NCBI GenBank assembly: GCA_031216445.1
Contig: CM062202.1
Location: 21,599,501 to 21,663,500, forward strand
Direction: 5' to 3'
Source: Lateolabrax maculatus
Lineage: Eukaryota; Chordata; Actinopteri; Acropomatiformes; Lateolabracidae
DNA length: 64,000 nucleotides
Under the pieces are notes generated by a model. The model had not been told where the DNA came from. It did no database searches and worked only from the letters and a program-made list of their open reading frames with translations. Of the stretch, positions 1 through 11,547 are shown piece by piece. Within the stretch, counting starts at the first letter, position 1; every line of letters begins with the position of its first letter. A program made the position numbers and the translations under genes.

Positions 1-194
1 GTTGGGCCCAAACTCAGCTGTTTTCAAGACTTTGCTTCAATTGTAAGAAGTTAACTGTAATTTGTAACATGCCTTGATCTTAAACTGCATCCACTGCAAA
101 TCACAGCAATAGTCTTGTGCTGTTAAATGATTCTGCTCTATTTACAAGTCGACGAACCAAACACATGACACATAACAGTTGAATACACTTTCCG
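1..194. other. Window edge, no gene seen
   Basis: I see no coding exon or RNA gene here. The stretch lies beyond the furthest plausible poly(A) signal of the minus-strand granin gene. It could be its extreme 3' UTR or intergenic DNA. Confidence 0.4.
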
Positions 195-1899
195 TTTATT
201 CATTGACAGGTAGCATAGAAGATACAGCAGGCACAAAATACAGCACTCTGATTGGCCAGTAATATTACAAATGGTGTCTTTGTTATCATTTTTTCCCCTG
301 TTGTTCGGAATGTCCTCTATGCCCTTATGTCACCCCCCCACCCCACAGACATTTCCTACATCTTCCTTGCTGGTCTGTAAGATACATTTTGTGGAAACAT
401 TTTGCACATCTATAGAAAAAGAAAACTACAGTACATGAATTTGTTTCATTTATTCTCAAGTGAACAAACATCTCATCTTTGGAATAGACAGTTAGGAGCT
501 CATCAGTGTTGACTGATCACCTGTGTTATTACTAGACGTTGACACAAGTTGACCGGCTACTTTTCCAGTGTTCAAATACGTAAATGTATTGTAAATCTTG
601 GCTGTGTAGAAAAGGATTATATCTGCTATATGAGTACCATATGATGCATTTTGATTACATATTAAAATACATTTAATTATTAATTATTTGGCTAATTATT
701 GCATTCACATGTGCTGTAGTCTATATTGTGTTATTGCAGTAATTGGGCCTCCAATGGTAACCCTGTTCATCCTGCACTGTGTGCACTTCTACCTAGTGTC
801 CTCTTGGGGGCGCTGTTGCCTCATATTTCCTATGACCTTGGCTTAAAGACCATGAATTTCTGAATTTTACACAAATGACATGACAGCCGTGAAAACTGTG
901 ACGCAACACTACTGAGCATTTATCAATGTTATTATTACCAAAAGAGAACAAAATGGCTTTAGTGTCTCCCTCGTCCCTCGACTCCTCCTTGGCTTGTTAA
1001 GATAAGAGTGCAAAGCTGGCTGAGAACCTGAAGTGACACTTTTAGACCTTGTAAGCTCTAAGTACATCACATCCTGTCACCACATACTAACCACCCTTGA
1101 GACAAACGTAGACATCTGACACGTGTCGGCGTGCCGAATTTCAATGCTTATCAACGTGTCTCTATGGTTTCGTTCGTGTCACCCTGGTCTCGCCACAAAC
1201 AGTCTGGTTTTAACAGTGCGTGAGCCAAATAAAACACAATCCTTGTTTCTACTTTATCATCAAAGAAACGAAGAGGAAAACATGACTTACTCCTGTGTAG
1301 AAATATCAGTAATACGTATCGTTAACAGTCAGAACAGCAGGAACAGCTTACATATAGTCATCAGTTATTGCACAAAATATATATTCAAATACACATATTA
1401 CTTATAGTAGGGAATCTGTTTTTCCCATCAAAAACACGCCATCAAAGATGATACCTTCAGAAAATTGAGGACTCAGATTTCAAAGATGATGGTGTTCGCG
1501 TGGTCAAAAATAACATTTGAGTTAAAGTGCTGAACGTGTTTGCAACCATGGCGGTCTACAACAGAAGGGAAATCACCCGTCCACCCTACAAACAGCCTTT
1601 ACAGGTACAGACACAGGGACACAAGGACGCAAAGATCTTAAAGATCTCTTTCTCTCTCTTTCCTAACGGTGGCGGCCTTTTTCCAGGCAGTCTAAAAGCA
1701 GAAATGAAACGACAGTATGTACAGTTTCTACCAATGTCCATTTACAGACTCGCATCTGAAGACATTTCTCTGAGCGCTGAGTGGAGATTTGAAGGCTGTT
1801 AAATGGAAAATGTGTGAGCTGAATGTGTGACTATGAATGCGAAAGGGCTTTGTCAGTCGGCTATGTGTGTGTGTGTGTGTGTGTGTATTTGTGTGTGTC
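195..1899 (-). other. Probable 3' UTR of the granin gene
   Basis: This follows directly on the stop codon of the minus-strand granin gene (1900-1902). Read on the minus strand, AATAAA hexamers lie at 449-454 and 195-200, so the 3' UTR would be about 1.4-1.7 kb. No ORF here resembles a known protein. The extent is inferred from the hexamers only. Confidence 0.4.
1864..1898. repeat. (TG)n microsatellite at the granin stop codon
   Basis: An interrupted TG tract ends one base before the minus-strand stop codon. In the mRNA sense it is a (CA)n tract that begins almost immediately after UAA, inside the 3' UTR. Confidence 0.95.
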
Positions 1900-4732
1900 T
1901 TATCCTCTGCGAAGCTCCCTCAGCTCTGCAGCGACTTTGCGCAACTCTGCTTCGATCTCCAGCAGCTCCTGCGGACCAAAAAACAAAAAGGAGAAAACAT
2001 GTCAGGGGAGCACAGAACTCACGGTAATGCTTTAGATTACATAACAAACATAAGACTGAATATACAACAGTCTCTTGTGATTTGCACCAGCTCACCTCCC
2101 CTTCGTCTTCTTCGGCGTCGCCCTCCTCATCGTCTTCCTCCTCTTGCCCATCCTCATCCTCTCTGACGTATTCGTCCTCGTCTTCCTCGTCCTCCTCCTC
2201 GTCCTTGTACCTCTCCCGCTCGAACTGCTGCGTGGCCTCGTCGCTGGCTTTCTCCATCACCCGCTTCTGCTGTGGCTCCTTCACCTCCACCGCCTCCTCC
2301 TTCTTCTTGACCTCGTTCTCTGTTTTCCCACTGGGCTCCTTTCCTTCTTCGCCCTCCTTCGCCCCGCTCTTCTCCTCTGGTGTCCCCTCGTCCACGCCGT
2401 CCTCTTTCTTCCCGCCCTGCGTCTCCTGCTCCTCCTCCTCCTGCACCCGTTTCATCTTCCGGACGAGTTCTTCCAGCTCCTCCTGCTTCTCCTTCCTCTC
2501 CCTCTCCTGCTCTGGCTTGCTCTTGCTGTCCTGCTCCTTGAGCAGCTTCTTCAGCTCATTCTCCACCTTCTCCTTCTCCACCATCAGCTCCACCTCGTTC
2601 TTCCTCCTCTCGTCCATCCTCTGCTTCTCCAAGTCCTCCGCTAATTGTCCGGCCTTCTCTTTCTCCTCCTTTTCCTTCTTGTCCTCCGCCTCTTCCTTCT
2701 GCTCTGCTCCAGAGCCATTGTGGATCTCCCGCTCCTTCACGGCCTCGTAGCGCTTCTTCTTCAGCTCTTTCAGCAGTTCTTTGAGCTCTTCATCATTCCT
2801 CTCCTCTTTCCCTTTCTTGGTGATCTCTTCAGCTAGCAGCTCCTCGAGCTCCCTGGCCCTCTCCTCTTCATTGTCCCTCCCTCTGTCTTCAATCCGTGGC
2901 TCCTCCATTATCTTCTCCTTGGTCTCATCTTCCTCTGACTTGTCTTCCTTTTTCCCCTCCGCAAGGCTGGTCACGTCTCTCTCCTCCTTCTCCTCCTCAC
3001 CCCCCTGCTTGAGGTCGCTCTCATCGTCAGCCAGGTTGTACTCATACCGCTCCCTCTCGTCCTCTTGCTCCCTTTCCTTCTCTGCAAAAATCAGATTGCA
3101 AAATTCAGAGCCACGTGTGTGACCGGGGACGAAGACATCACTTGTCTCACAAACAAAGCAAAATAAAAAATTAATTTAATTCCAAGAAAAACAAATGAAA
3201 CACCAAATCAGACTTGCTATGTCTCTAGCAGTGAATAGCGTGTCAATGTGAATCTTGCGCGTACCATCGCCAGCCAGCTTCTGCAGCTCGCTGAGCAGAC
3301 CCTGATGCCTTTGCACTTCATCAAGTTCCTCTGCAAAAATAATGAGACACAATACCTCAAAACAATGGCGCATCGAAAGCGAAGGACAGAAAACTGACAG
3401 AGTGTAAACAAATGTAGCTCTGAGATGCAGACAAGTCTCTATGCAACGAGAGGAATGTGTCAAAACACCCATCACAAATTAGAGGGACAGTACATTTTCG
3501 GCAAACAAAGGCAAAAGCATCTTGTATACATTCATCTTATATTTTCATTTAATGCTAAATTGAAAGCGAATTAATCCAACATTGAGTCTATAAAATGTCC
3601 GAAAAAAATCGCAATTCACTTCCAAATGTCTCGTTCTGTCCTACCAACAGTCCAAAACCCAAAAAAAGTTACATCATTTGCCACGAGGATCTGGTGGATG
3701 TTTGGCTGTTGGTCGCCTAGCTGAACAATTCTTTCCGCTCTAATCACTACATGATGTTATGAAGTATTGATGAGCAGATAATTAGAGATGTCACCTGCTA
3801 GCTGTGGGCCACACTCATGTTGTGACCCGTCTTCGTTCAGCGTCTCCTGAATAATACATTCAACCTAGAGGCACAATGCAAACAAAAAAAAGCCCAGATA
3901 ATTACAAGTCCAGTAATAAATAAATACATATACATATAAATATATATCATATTATGCTGAATGATAGTGGAAATGAAAAGGTTGTTACTGACCTTTGCAT
4001 CATTAAGGGGTGAGGATACTGGCCGGCTTCCCACTGAGAGATGGAGCGTGAGGGAGAATGGGCACACAAATCAATACATTTAGCATTTTCTGCAACAGCA
4101 AAAAACTGGACCAGAGCAGCACAGATGAACTAGTTTGTTTACTTCGCGGTGGTTTGTCCTGCATGGGAGGAGCTGTTCCCTCATTAAGGTAAGCAGAGTT
4201 ACCTTGCTAAAGCGACACAGCAAAGAAGCTTAACACCCTCTCCCTCTCTCGGCAGGACGCAGATATTCCCAAAAGGCTTTGGCTCACACCTGGTTTCTCA
4301 CCGGGACTAAATCCGTCACCAACCCCCCGCCTTCCAGTAATTTATTAAAGGAGGTACACTGAGTCTAACGAGGACCTAGACTGTTATGCACCGGGTGCAA
4401 GGATCGACTGAGGCACAACACATGATGCTGTTCGATTACTGCGCCTTCATTTAGCCAAGAATCTAAATGCCAGCCCATAATAATTTGATCAGTTTAGAGA
4501 ACACAGCACTGCAGACTGGGGTTAATTGGCTCCCTTTCGCTGACGTGGCGAATGCAGAGGCTGTAAGTTTGATCTAAACTTTGTGGTCCGTGTCAGCAGG
4601 CAGCCAGATCAGTACAGATCAGGATCAATAGGACAAACTGATACCTTGGTCACTGATGAACCCTCCCTGCAGACACGTGAGCTGCCTGCAGCCTGGCCCT
4701 GTGATGCTCTGCATGTCCATGTGATGATGATG

Positions 4733-4770
<38 letters not shown>

Positions 4771-5595
4771 CACAGCCTGTCTAAGCTGGGACACCCCAAT
4801 CCCATAACTAAGGCTGTGATCTGGCTCTGCCCTGCTGTTCACTGTGGGCCAAACCCCGCGTTACAAAGCGAAGAAATGAAGGAATCAACGGCGACCTGTC
4901 CACGTCGAGGCGGCTGTGCAGCTCGCTGATGGAGCGAAACGACTGGACAAACTGCGCTCCAACACCGTTGCCCTGACTAAACACCAAGAGCCACGTCCAC
5001 GGGTCAGGAGCGTGCGCACCCGCCGCGGCTGGGAGATGCGCGACAGTGACTTTGGATCGATGTTACTCCTCCTTCTTGGCACTTGATCGACGTGCAGCTG
5101 CTGTGGCACTCAGTGGTACAGGCACACGGACACTGCACCTACAGTGGCGGGTGCTGTGGTGACGAGCTTCAGCTGTTCTACACCGGCGACAGTTGGTGTA
5201 TGTAGGTTACCGCGGGCGCTGCTGCGTAACGCTGCGCGTAACACCCCTGCAGACTGGTGTTTACCCTGTTTTCGTACGCGTGTGTGTCTCTCTGTGTGTG
5301 TGTGTGTGTGTGTGTGTGTACAGCAGCCTCCACTTATTTGAACTGGTCTCACGCACCTGTGCGCCGTTTTATTCCGCACGTACGTCGTCTCCTGGTTAAA
5401 ACCTCCATCCCGGTGACGGCGCGGTGGGCGCACGGCAAATTATGTAACAGCGCTTTTGTTCAGCCTCAGCCATCACTCGCTTTTTGTACCGTCATGTCAC
5501 ACACACACACACACGCACACAGGCATGATGAGCGTGAGGAAACACTCACCTCCGACGGCAGCCCAGAGAAACACCGCGGTGACCAGAACTCCCAT
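1900..5595 (-). CDS. ccer2: Coiled-coil glutamate-rich protein 2 / chromogranin-like granin
   Basis: An acidic secretory-granule protein of the granin family, likely a sorting or condensing partner in neuroendocrine granules. Coding exons on the minus strand: 5550-5595, 3993-4033, 3795-3864, 3265-3330, 2096-3081, 1900-1968. They total 1278 nt (425 aa) with consistent phases. Residues 1-17 form a signal peptide (MGVLVTAVFLWAAVG). Cys32 and Cys47 would form the granin N-terminal disulfide loop. Residues 53-74 (EELDEVQRHQGLLSELQKLA) match the conserved segment after that loop in chromogranin A. Residues ~76-403 are one large Glu/Lys/Asp-rich, coiled-coil-prone exon with several dibasic sites and the motif MEKASDEATQQF (350-361), which resembles human CCER2. 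The C-terminus, ELLEIEAELRKVAAELRELRRG, recalls the end of chromogranin A. Adjacency to sars2, as for human CCER2, favours ccer2 over chga. The family call is firm; the choice between the two is less so. Confidence 0.85.
4734..4766. repeat. (GT)n microsatellite
   Basis: Pure GT dinucleotide tract in intron 1 of the granin gene, preceded by a short GAT/ATG triplet run. Confidence 0.95.
5293..5319. repeat. (TG)n microsatellite
   Basis: TG dinucleotide tract in intron 1 of the granin gene, within CpG-rich DNA near its promoter. A shorter CA tract follows at about 5499-5520. Confidence 0.95.
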
Positions 5596-5760
5596 AGGAT
5601 CCGAGCGGCGAGGTCCCTGCAGGAGATAACCTTGAAATAACGGCGCTGGATCTTCTTCACACACCCGCCGCGCGAGGTGGAGCCGGGCACACGCGCGCTC
5701 GCGCCCGCGCGTGTGTCAGGTGACCGGGAGCAGATCAGAGCCCAAACCCTGTGAAGGTGC
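5596..5760 (-). promoter_or_regulatory. Granin gene 5' UTR and promoter region
   Basis: CpG-rich DNA (many CGCG steps around 5685-5715) directly upstream of the minus-strand start codon at 5593-5595. The transcription start is inferred only. CpG density continues into intron 1 to about 4900, as in a small CpG island. Confidence 0.45.
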
Positions 5761-6222
5761 CAGCGATGTCAGGTGGTCGGCCGGCGCTTAGCACGGTGCC
5801 AGAGGACCCGCAGCGTGCGGTCCGTGCGTCCCGGGCAGATCGCTGTGTGGAGGCTCCTGGGCTGCAGAAGTGGCGTTCAAACCCGTCTGTAATGTCCACT
5901 CTATTCCACATCCCACTAAATATGCGCAGTGAGAATACCATTGTAACAGCTTTCATTTTCATTTGCAAGGCCCATGCAAACATCATCACCCCCCCCCAGC
6001 TGCTCGTTAATTACTTTTGCACATCAATTATTGATACCTTATAACAGCTGGAAATGCAACACACATTAACAGGCCTGTGCTCCATCTGTAGCCCCCCCCC
6101 CCCCCAGGACACAATGTCATTCAGAGTGCTAATGTTGGTATAGTGTATATAACAGTACTGGGCATGAAAAGAACATGGCTAGTAAGCAATACATGAGACA
6201 GATTCAATTAAACCCATATATC
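5761..6222. other. Spacer between ccer2 promoter and sars2 3' end
   Basis: About 0.5 kb separates two minus-strand genes in tandem. It contains C homopolymers near 5989-5998 and 6092-6106, and no coding exon that I can see. Confidence 0.5.
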
Positions 6223-6228
6223 TTTATT
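6223..6228 (-). promoter_or_regulatory. sars2: Poly(A) signal of sars2
   Basis: AATAAA on the minus strand about 295 bases beyond the sars2 stop codon (6522-6524). It is a plausible 3' end for that mRNA. Confidence 0.5.
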
Positions 6229-6521
6229 GGATATTTCCTTATTACGGTCCCCCTCGTGAGCTCGGCGACACACATTCAAGCTTACATTCACAATTTCATG
6301 GCATTCGACAAAATAAGACATAAATATATATACAGTGACAGTAAACTGTGAAGTTGAGAGCCAATCCATCACTTCAAAACACTCCACTCAAAGTCAGACT
6401 GTATGAAACATCCTTATGCATATTAAATATCTACTTTCCGTCTGACTCTGTGGGGTTGAATGTGAGCTGGCTCCCACCTCGGGGGTTTGTGGACGATTTA
6501 CAGCACCGCACTTGCGTTGTG

Positions 6522-8827
6522 TCATCTGGCCTTGGGAGCAGGCCTGGGTGGTCGGCTGTGCTGGTTTGGTCCGATGTATTTCAGTGGCGTGTACTTTGGC
6601 TTCTCGATCACTTCTAGACCCAAATAAGGCTGCAGGGCTTGAGGGACACGCACTGTTCCTTCCTGGTGAGATGGAGAAAGAAATCAGCATCGTTAATAAT
6701 ATTGTGATGCTAAGTCAAGTGAATTTTTAAAACTTCTTTAAATAAATGTGTTGAAAAAAGCTTTGAATCAGAAACTGGGTTGCCGTAAATCCCAGACTGA
6801 ATGAACTCTTCTACAATTCGTTATTTGACATCTAGTTGCTCTTAGGAGTTAGTTAAGGCCAAAAGTTATGGAAAATTTAAAATGCCTAAATAGAAATAAA
6901 GTGAAATACAATACACAATGTTATATGCATTTCCTTTTTATGTATGCAATTACTTGCATTAATTTGTTTGCAGAATTTCACTGCCTCAAGAAAATTTAAA
7001 ACTTGCAGTTTTATTTCTATATTATTATTATTATTATAATAAAATACATTTCAGTTTGTCCAAAAATGTTTTGACTGACAACAATCACAAGAGGGAGCCA
7101 CTTCAACACCACACTTTGCGCATGCAAAGAAGTACACATTTAACATAGTGGAAGGTGGAGAGGGTAATGTTTTGTTGGAAGAGACAGAAGAGGGGATACA
7201 CACAGCTATCTTTCAAAAGAAGCTTCACTTTTTAGCATTACATTTTACATTCTCATCAAACCGTCATTAAAAAGCAAGAATCTGGGTTTCTTTCAGTTGC
7301 TGATGATTTTCATATTTTATTAGTCATTGAGTATATGCATAAAAACATAAATACATGAGATTTTTATTTGACCTCTTCCCTGTACAGAGAAACATTTTCA
7401 GCTGTCAGATATTAAAGGAACATCAGACGAAAGTTTGTTTTGGCATCTTGGGATGCTTTTGATGATATTATTGTTCATAACAAACTGTTTTTTTTTTTCT
7501 CAATACAACATTTTCAAGACAACTCAATGTTTTCTAGGACATTTTTATATAGTTTCTCATTTTCTGGGACAATTCAATGACTGAAAAACTTGCATAAAGA
7601 AATTAAAGTTTTCCAAGTTTTTGGGAACCCTCATGTGTAAAGTGTGTATGTTGGTGTCTTACTTTGGTTTGGTGATTCTCCAGGATAGCGATGATGGTTC
7701 GGGGGATGGCACATGCTGTAGCATTCACCTAAAATTAAAAAAAACAAACAACAAAAACACACACATTATGGAGGTGGTATACTGCTGTAAGCTATGCCTG
7801 CAGGAATGTACAGCAGTGTTGCCTCATCTGCAGTCTTACTGTGTGGGCGTACTGCAGGCTGCCGTCCTCTCTCTCATATAGGATGTTGAGGCGTCTGCTT
7901 TGGTAGTCTGTACAGTTGGACCCACTGGAAATCTGATGTATATATACATATACATATACATGTATAGTGAGAGAAAGAAGAACTGCAATCAGAATCAGCA
8001 GCAAAATACAGCTAACTGGCTGCGTGGAGCTCAATGGGTATGGCAACAATACTCAAATCGTCCTTATGATCACCGACCCATTAGACTTGTTTGACATTTT
8101 GACATTTGACATCATCTTTTCCATCGTTTTCTATTTTCGTGTCCAAATGTTCAACATTTACCTCCTTATTGCTAGCTTTTTCTCACACAATGCTCTGGCC
8201 CTGCATGCATGCTAAGAGATTCTGCTGGCTTTTATTAATGTAGGAGATAATGAATTAAATAGAGTTTTAAAATGGACTTTCCAACCAAAGAGGGGAACAG
8301 TTTGGCTTCAAAACATTAAGGTTGTTAAATGTAAGCTGTATAGAAATGTTTAAGAAACATTTCTTATCAGTTTTTCTGTCTTCAAATGTTGACAGAGATA
8401 AACTCCCAACACACCCCACAGCATATATTATCACAAGTTGACAGTATCAGTAGACATCCAATCATTTCCCACGCTTTTGACTTAAAATGTCAAAATAAGG
8501 TAAGTGGGTAACAGTGATATAATGGGACTGACCTCTCCGTAGCTGTCCCTCCCAGGCATCCATGCTTCAATATCATACTTCCTGTGTGCTGGAGGACCCA
8601 GTTCCTGTGTCGGCATGTCCAGCACTCTGAGTAAAAACACACACAGATACAGCTTGGAGCTAAAAATCGAGCCACAATGTGTATGTGTGTGTGTGTGTGT
8701 GTGTGTGCTAACCTGTAGTGTAGTTCCAGTGCAGAGAATATCTCTTTCTGCAAAGACACAAACTCCTCCAGCAGCTGAGCGCTCTCTTCTCCTGTCTCAT
8801 CTGCTGTCACTCCAAACATCTCTACCT

Positions 8828-8877
<50 letters not shown>

Positions 8878-10092
8878 ACAGAGTTAATTAATATGCTCAT
8901 TATATACACACATATACATATTTGGATGCCCTGTAGGTGTCTTTTAAAGCTAATTATCAAATTGACTTAATAATGGACTTATGGTCACTGTGTTTTCTGT
9001 ATATGTGTTCATCCATGTAGCTCCTGTGTCTCTAACATAATGTTATGGTCCTTGTAACCTTGTTGAAGTGATGCACTCTGTAGAGCCCCCATGTCTCTCT
9101 GCCCGTGTCTGTCTCCGCTCTGTAGCAGGTGCTGCTGCACACCGACCTGCAGCGGGAGATGACACGTCGCGTCAGCTGTTATTACTCCAATATAACACCA
9201 TCTGTAGCAAACTAGGAGTGAGGGCTGTCTCTCACCTGACAGGGAGGTCCTTCCAATTGACGGCATGATCCATGAAATAGCCTGGAGAGGAGAGACACAC
9301 ATCCTGCAACTGCTTACTGCACATGTAAAATGGATGCTTCCAGGTCTCATTACTGATTTATGATCCATTTAACTGCATCTCTTAATAGCTTCAAATACTG
9401 ATGTATTGCACAATTTTTTTCAACGCACCAGGAGGGATTACACCCAAGCATGGTAGTTAATTTCGCTAGTGAGAAAAAGGGCTATTAATATGTTGACTGA
9501 TAGCAAGATACACCAATTAGTTTAAGTTCAATTAGTTCACCACATGAAGACATTAACATTAGCGAAGAATGAATTATCACCTGCTATCCCGACCTCTCCA
9601 GTCCCAGCCAGGCTGAGGTCTGGAAAACGGGCCGCATCCAGTGAATAAACCTGAGAACGATGCGCGTTGGGCTGCATCCCACAACCCTCCTGGAAGTGGA
9701 TGACACAGAATGACGAAGATAAGAGAGGAGAAGAGAAGAGATGGGAGGTCAGGGAGAGAGGGACATTGTGTGGCTTAAAGATGCTTCAGTCTTTGAACTG
9801 TTGTCGAAGTGTTTTCACCCAATTAAATGAATATCACCAATGTCATAGCTACAAAAATTTAAATAATCATTTGATATTTAATTCATGTGCATTCAAATCT
9901 CATTTTAAGATATTAAGTTATCAGTGTTATCGCTACAACACCTGTGCAGATTCAGTTGTGTTAGAAACAGATAGCACAGAGCTCGGCTACTCACAAATAC
10001 TGCCCCCTTCAGCATGTCAGGTACAACCAGGGGAATGAAGCCCTGCAGGGGTCAAAGGGAAAACTCAACTTTGGCTTGCCTACATGTTAACA

Positions 10093-10124
<32 letters not shown>

Positions 10125-11512
10125 TACATACATACATTGTGCATACTTTATATCTTATATTTCCAGACATATGCTTACCCGTCGCTGCAGTGTGTCAAGG
10201 GCAAAGTTTTGGAGTGCAGTCTGAAGTCTGGCCCCTGCTCCCCTCAGATAGTAGGACCTATGGCCTGAGACATGAGCTAGATGTCTGCAGGAGAGAACAC
10301 AAGAACAAAGTATAATTATCCCCATTCATATGAATGAGGGCAGACTTAATATTTGACTAAATATATAATATGATGTATTACCATATTATTTTTTTCCTTA
10401 GCTCTCAACCTGCTTGCTGACCTTACATAAAAACTAACATTCTATTTTCTTTAGATTTCTTTCACTTATATGAACAAAATTATTAAAAGAATAGTGCAAC
10501 AGTGCAAGTGGAATATTAAGTGGAACAAGTACTTAAAAGCAACAATCAGAGTCATCCTCACCTCTGCCTGATGAGACCCAACTCCTCCCCCAGCTCTACG
10601 TGGCCTCTGGGCTTGAAGTCAAACTCTACAGCAGAGAGAGAACGAGAGAGCAGATTATGAGATGTGTATTTTTAAAAACACACAAGGTTATAGCACTTCA
10701 GATTATTATTGATCCGTCCTGACATGGATCACCTGGTTTCTGTCCAACCAGCTCCACCACCTTCGCCTGGCTCTCGTCTCCAACTGGCTGAAAAAGGAAA
10801 AAGAGGAACTTTAGTTTACTTACTTACTATAAAAGGACACACTTCACAGAAAATCTCTCCCCAGATGCTGTGGACAAAGTGTGTGTGTGTGTGTGTGTGT
10901 GTGTGTCCTCACCACATCAGGGTGTGTGGTGTTGGGCAGTCTGAGCGCTCGTCCATAGTGTTCCTGATCCAGCTCAGTCTCTCTGGGGTAGAGCTGATTC
11001 AGTCTGGTGCGGATCTCTCGACCCCTCTGCAGAGCCTCATTGTACTCTGGAAGCTGCGTAATCAACAACAAAGACTCATAACTGGTCCCAGATCTGATAT
11101 AGCACTGACTCATGCAATGACAGGGGAGTAGCAACGGCAAGACTGACTGATTGAATAACAAAGTATTACAGAGTTCAAATTCTAAAGTGTCGAAATTGAA
11201 CTTACATTGACGAGGGCTTTCTTGTCGTTCTCGACCTGTGAGGAAAACACAATTCATGTCTCAATTATGGACGCGGCTTTATATTCTTATGACTACACAA
11301 AAAGTCAAATTAGAGAAAATGATAAACTCCATATCTTCAAAACAACACAAACACCATATATCAGAAAACTGGTGACTGTTAGCTGTGCTGTAATAACCTT
11401 TACTGACCACAAGGGCTTTGACTGTGTCACTGATGTGTCTCTTCTGCTGCTCCAGCCCAGTGATTTCTGTCCTCACTGCCTGGAGCTCCTGCCAAACACA
11501 TACCTACGATGT

Positions 11513-11547
<35 letters not shown>

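Noticed and set aside
2082..2836. Plus-strand Ser- and Leu-rich ORFs up to 222 aa
   Set aside because: They are exact antisense shadows of the Glu/Lys-codon exon of the minus-strand granin gene. Low complexity, no splice logic.
1900..5595. Calling the granin simply chga
   Set aside because: The C-terminus fits, but adjacency to sars2 and the EKASDEATQQF motif match CCER2 better; kept as the alternative.
8830..8874. Possible CRISPR-like array in the repeat tracts
   Set aside because: These are simple dinucleotide repeats without spacers, in a vertebrate genome.
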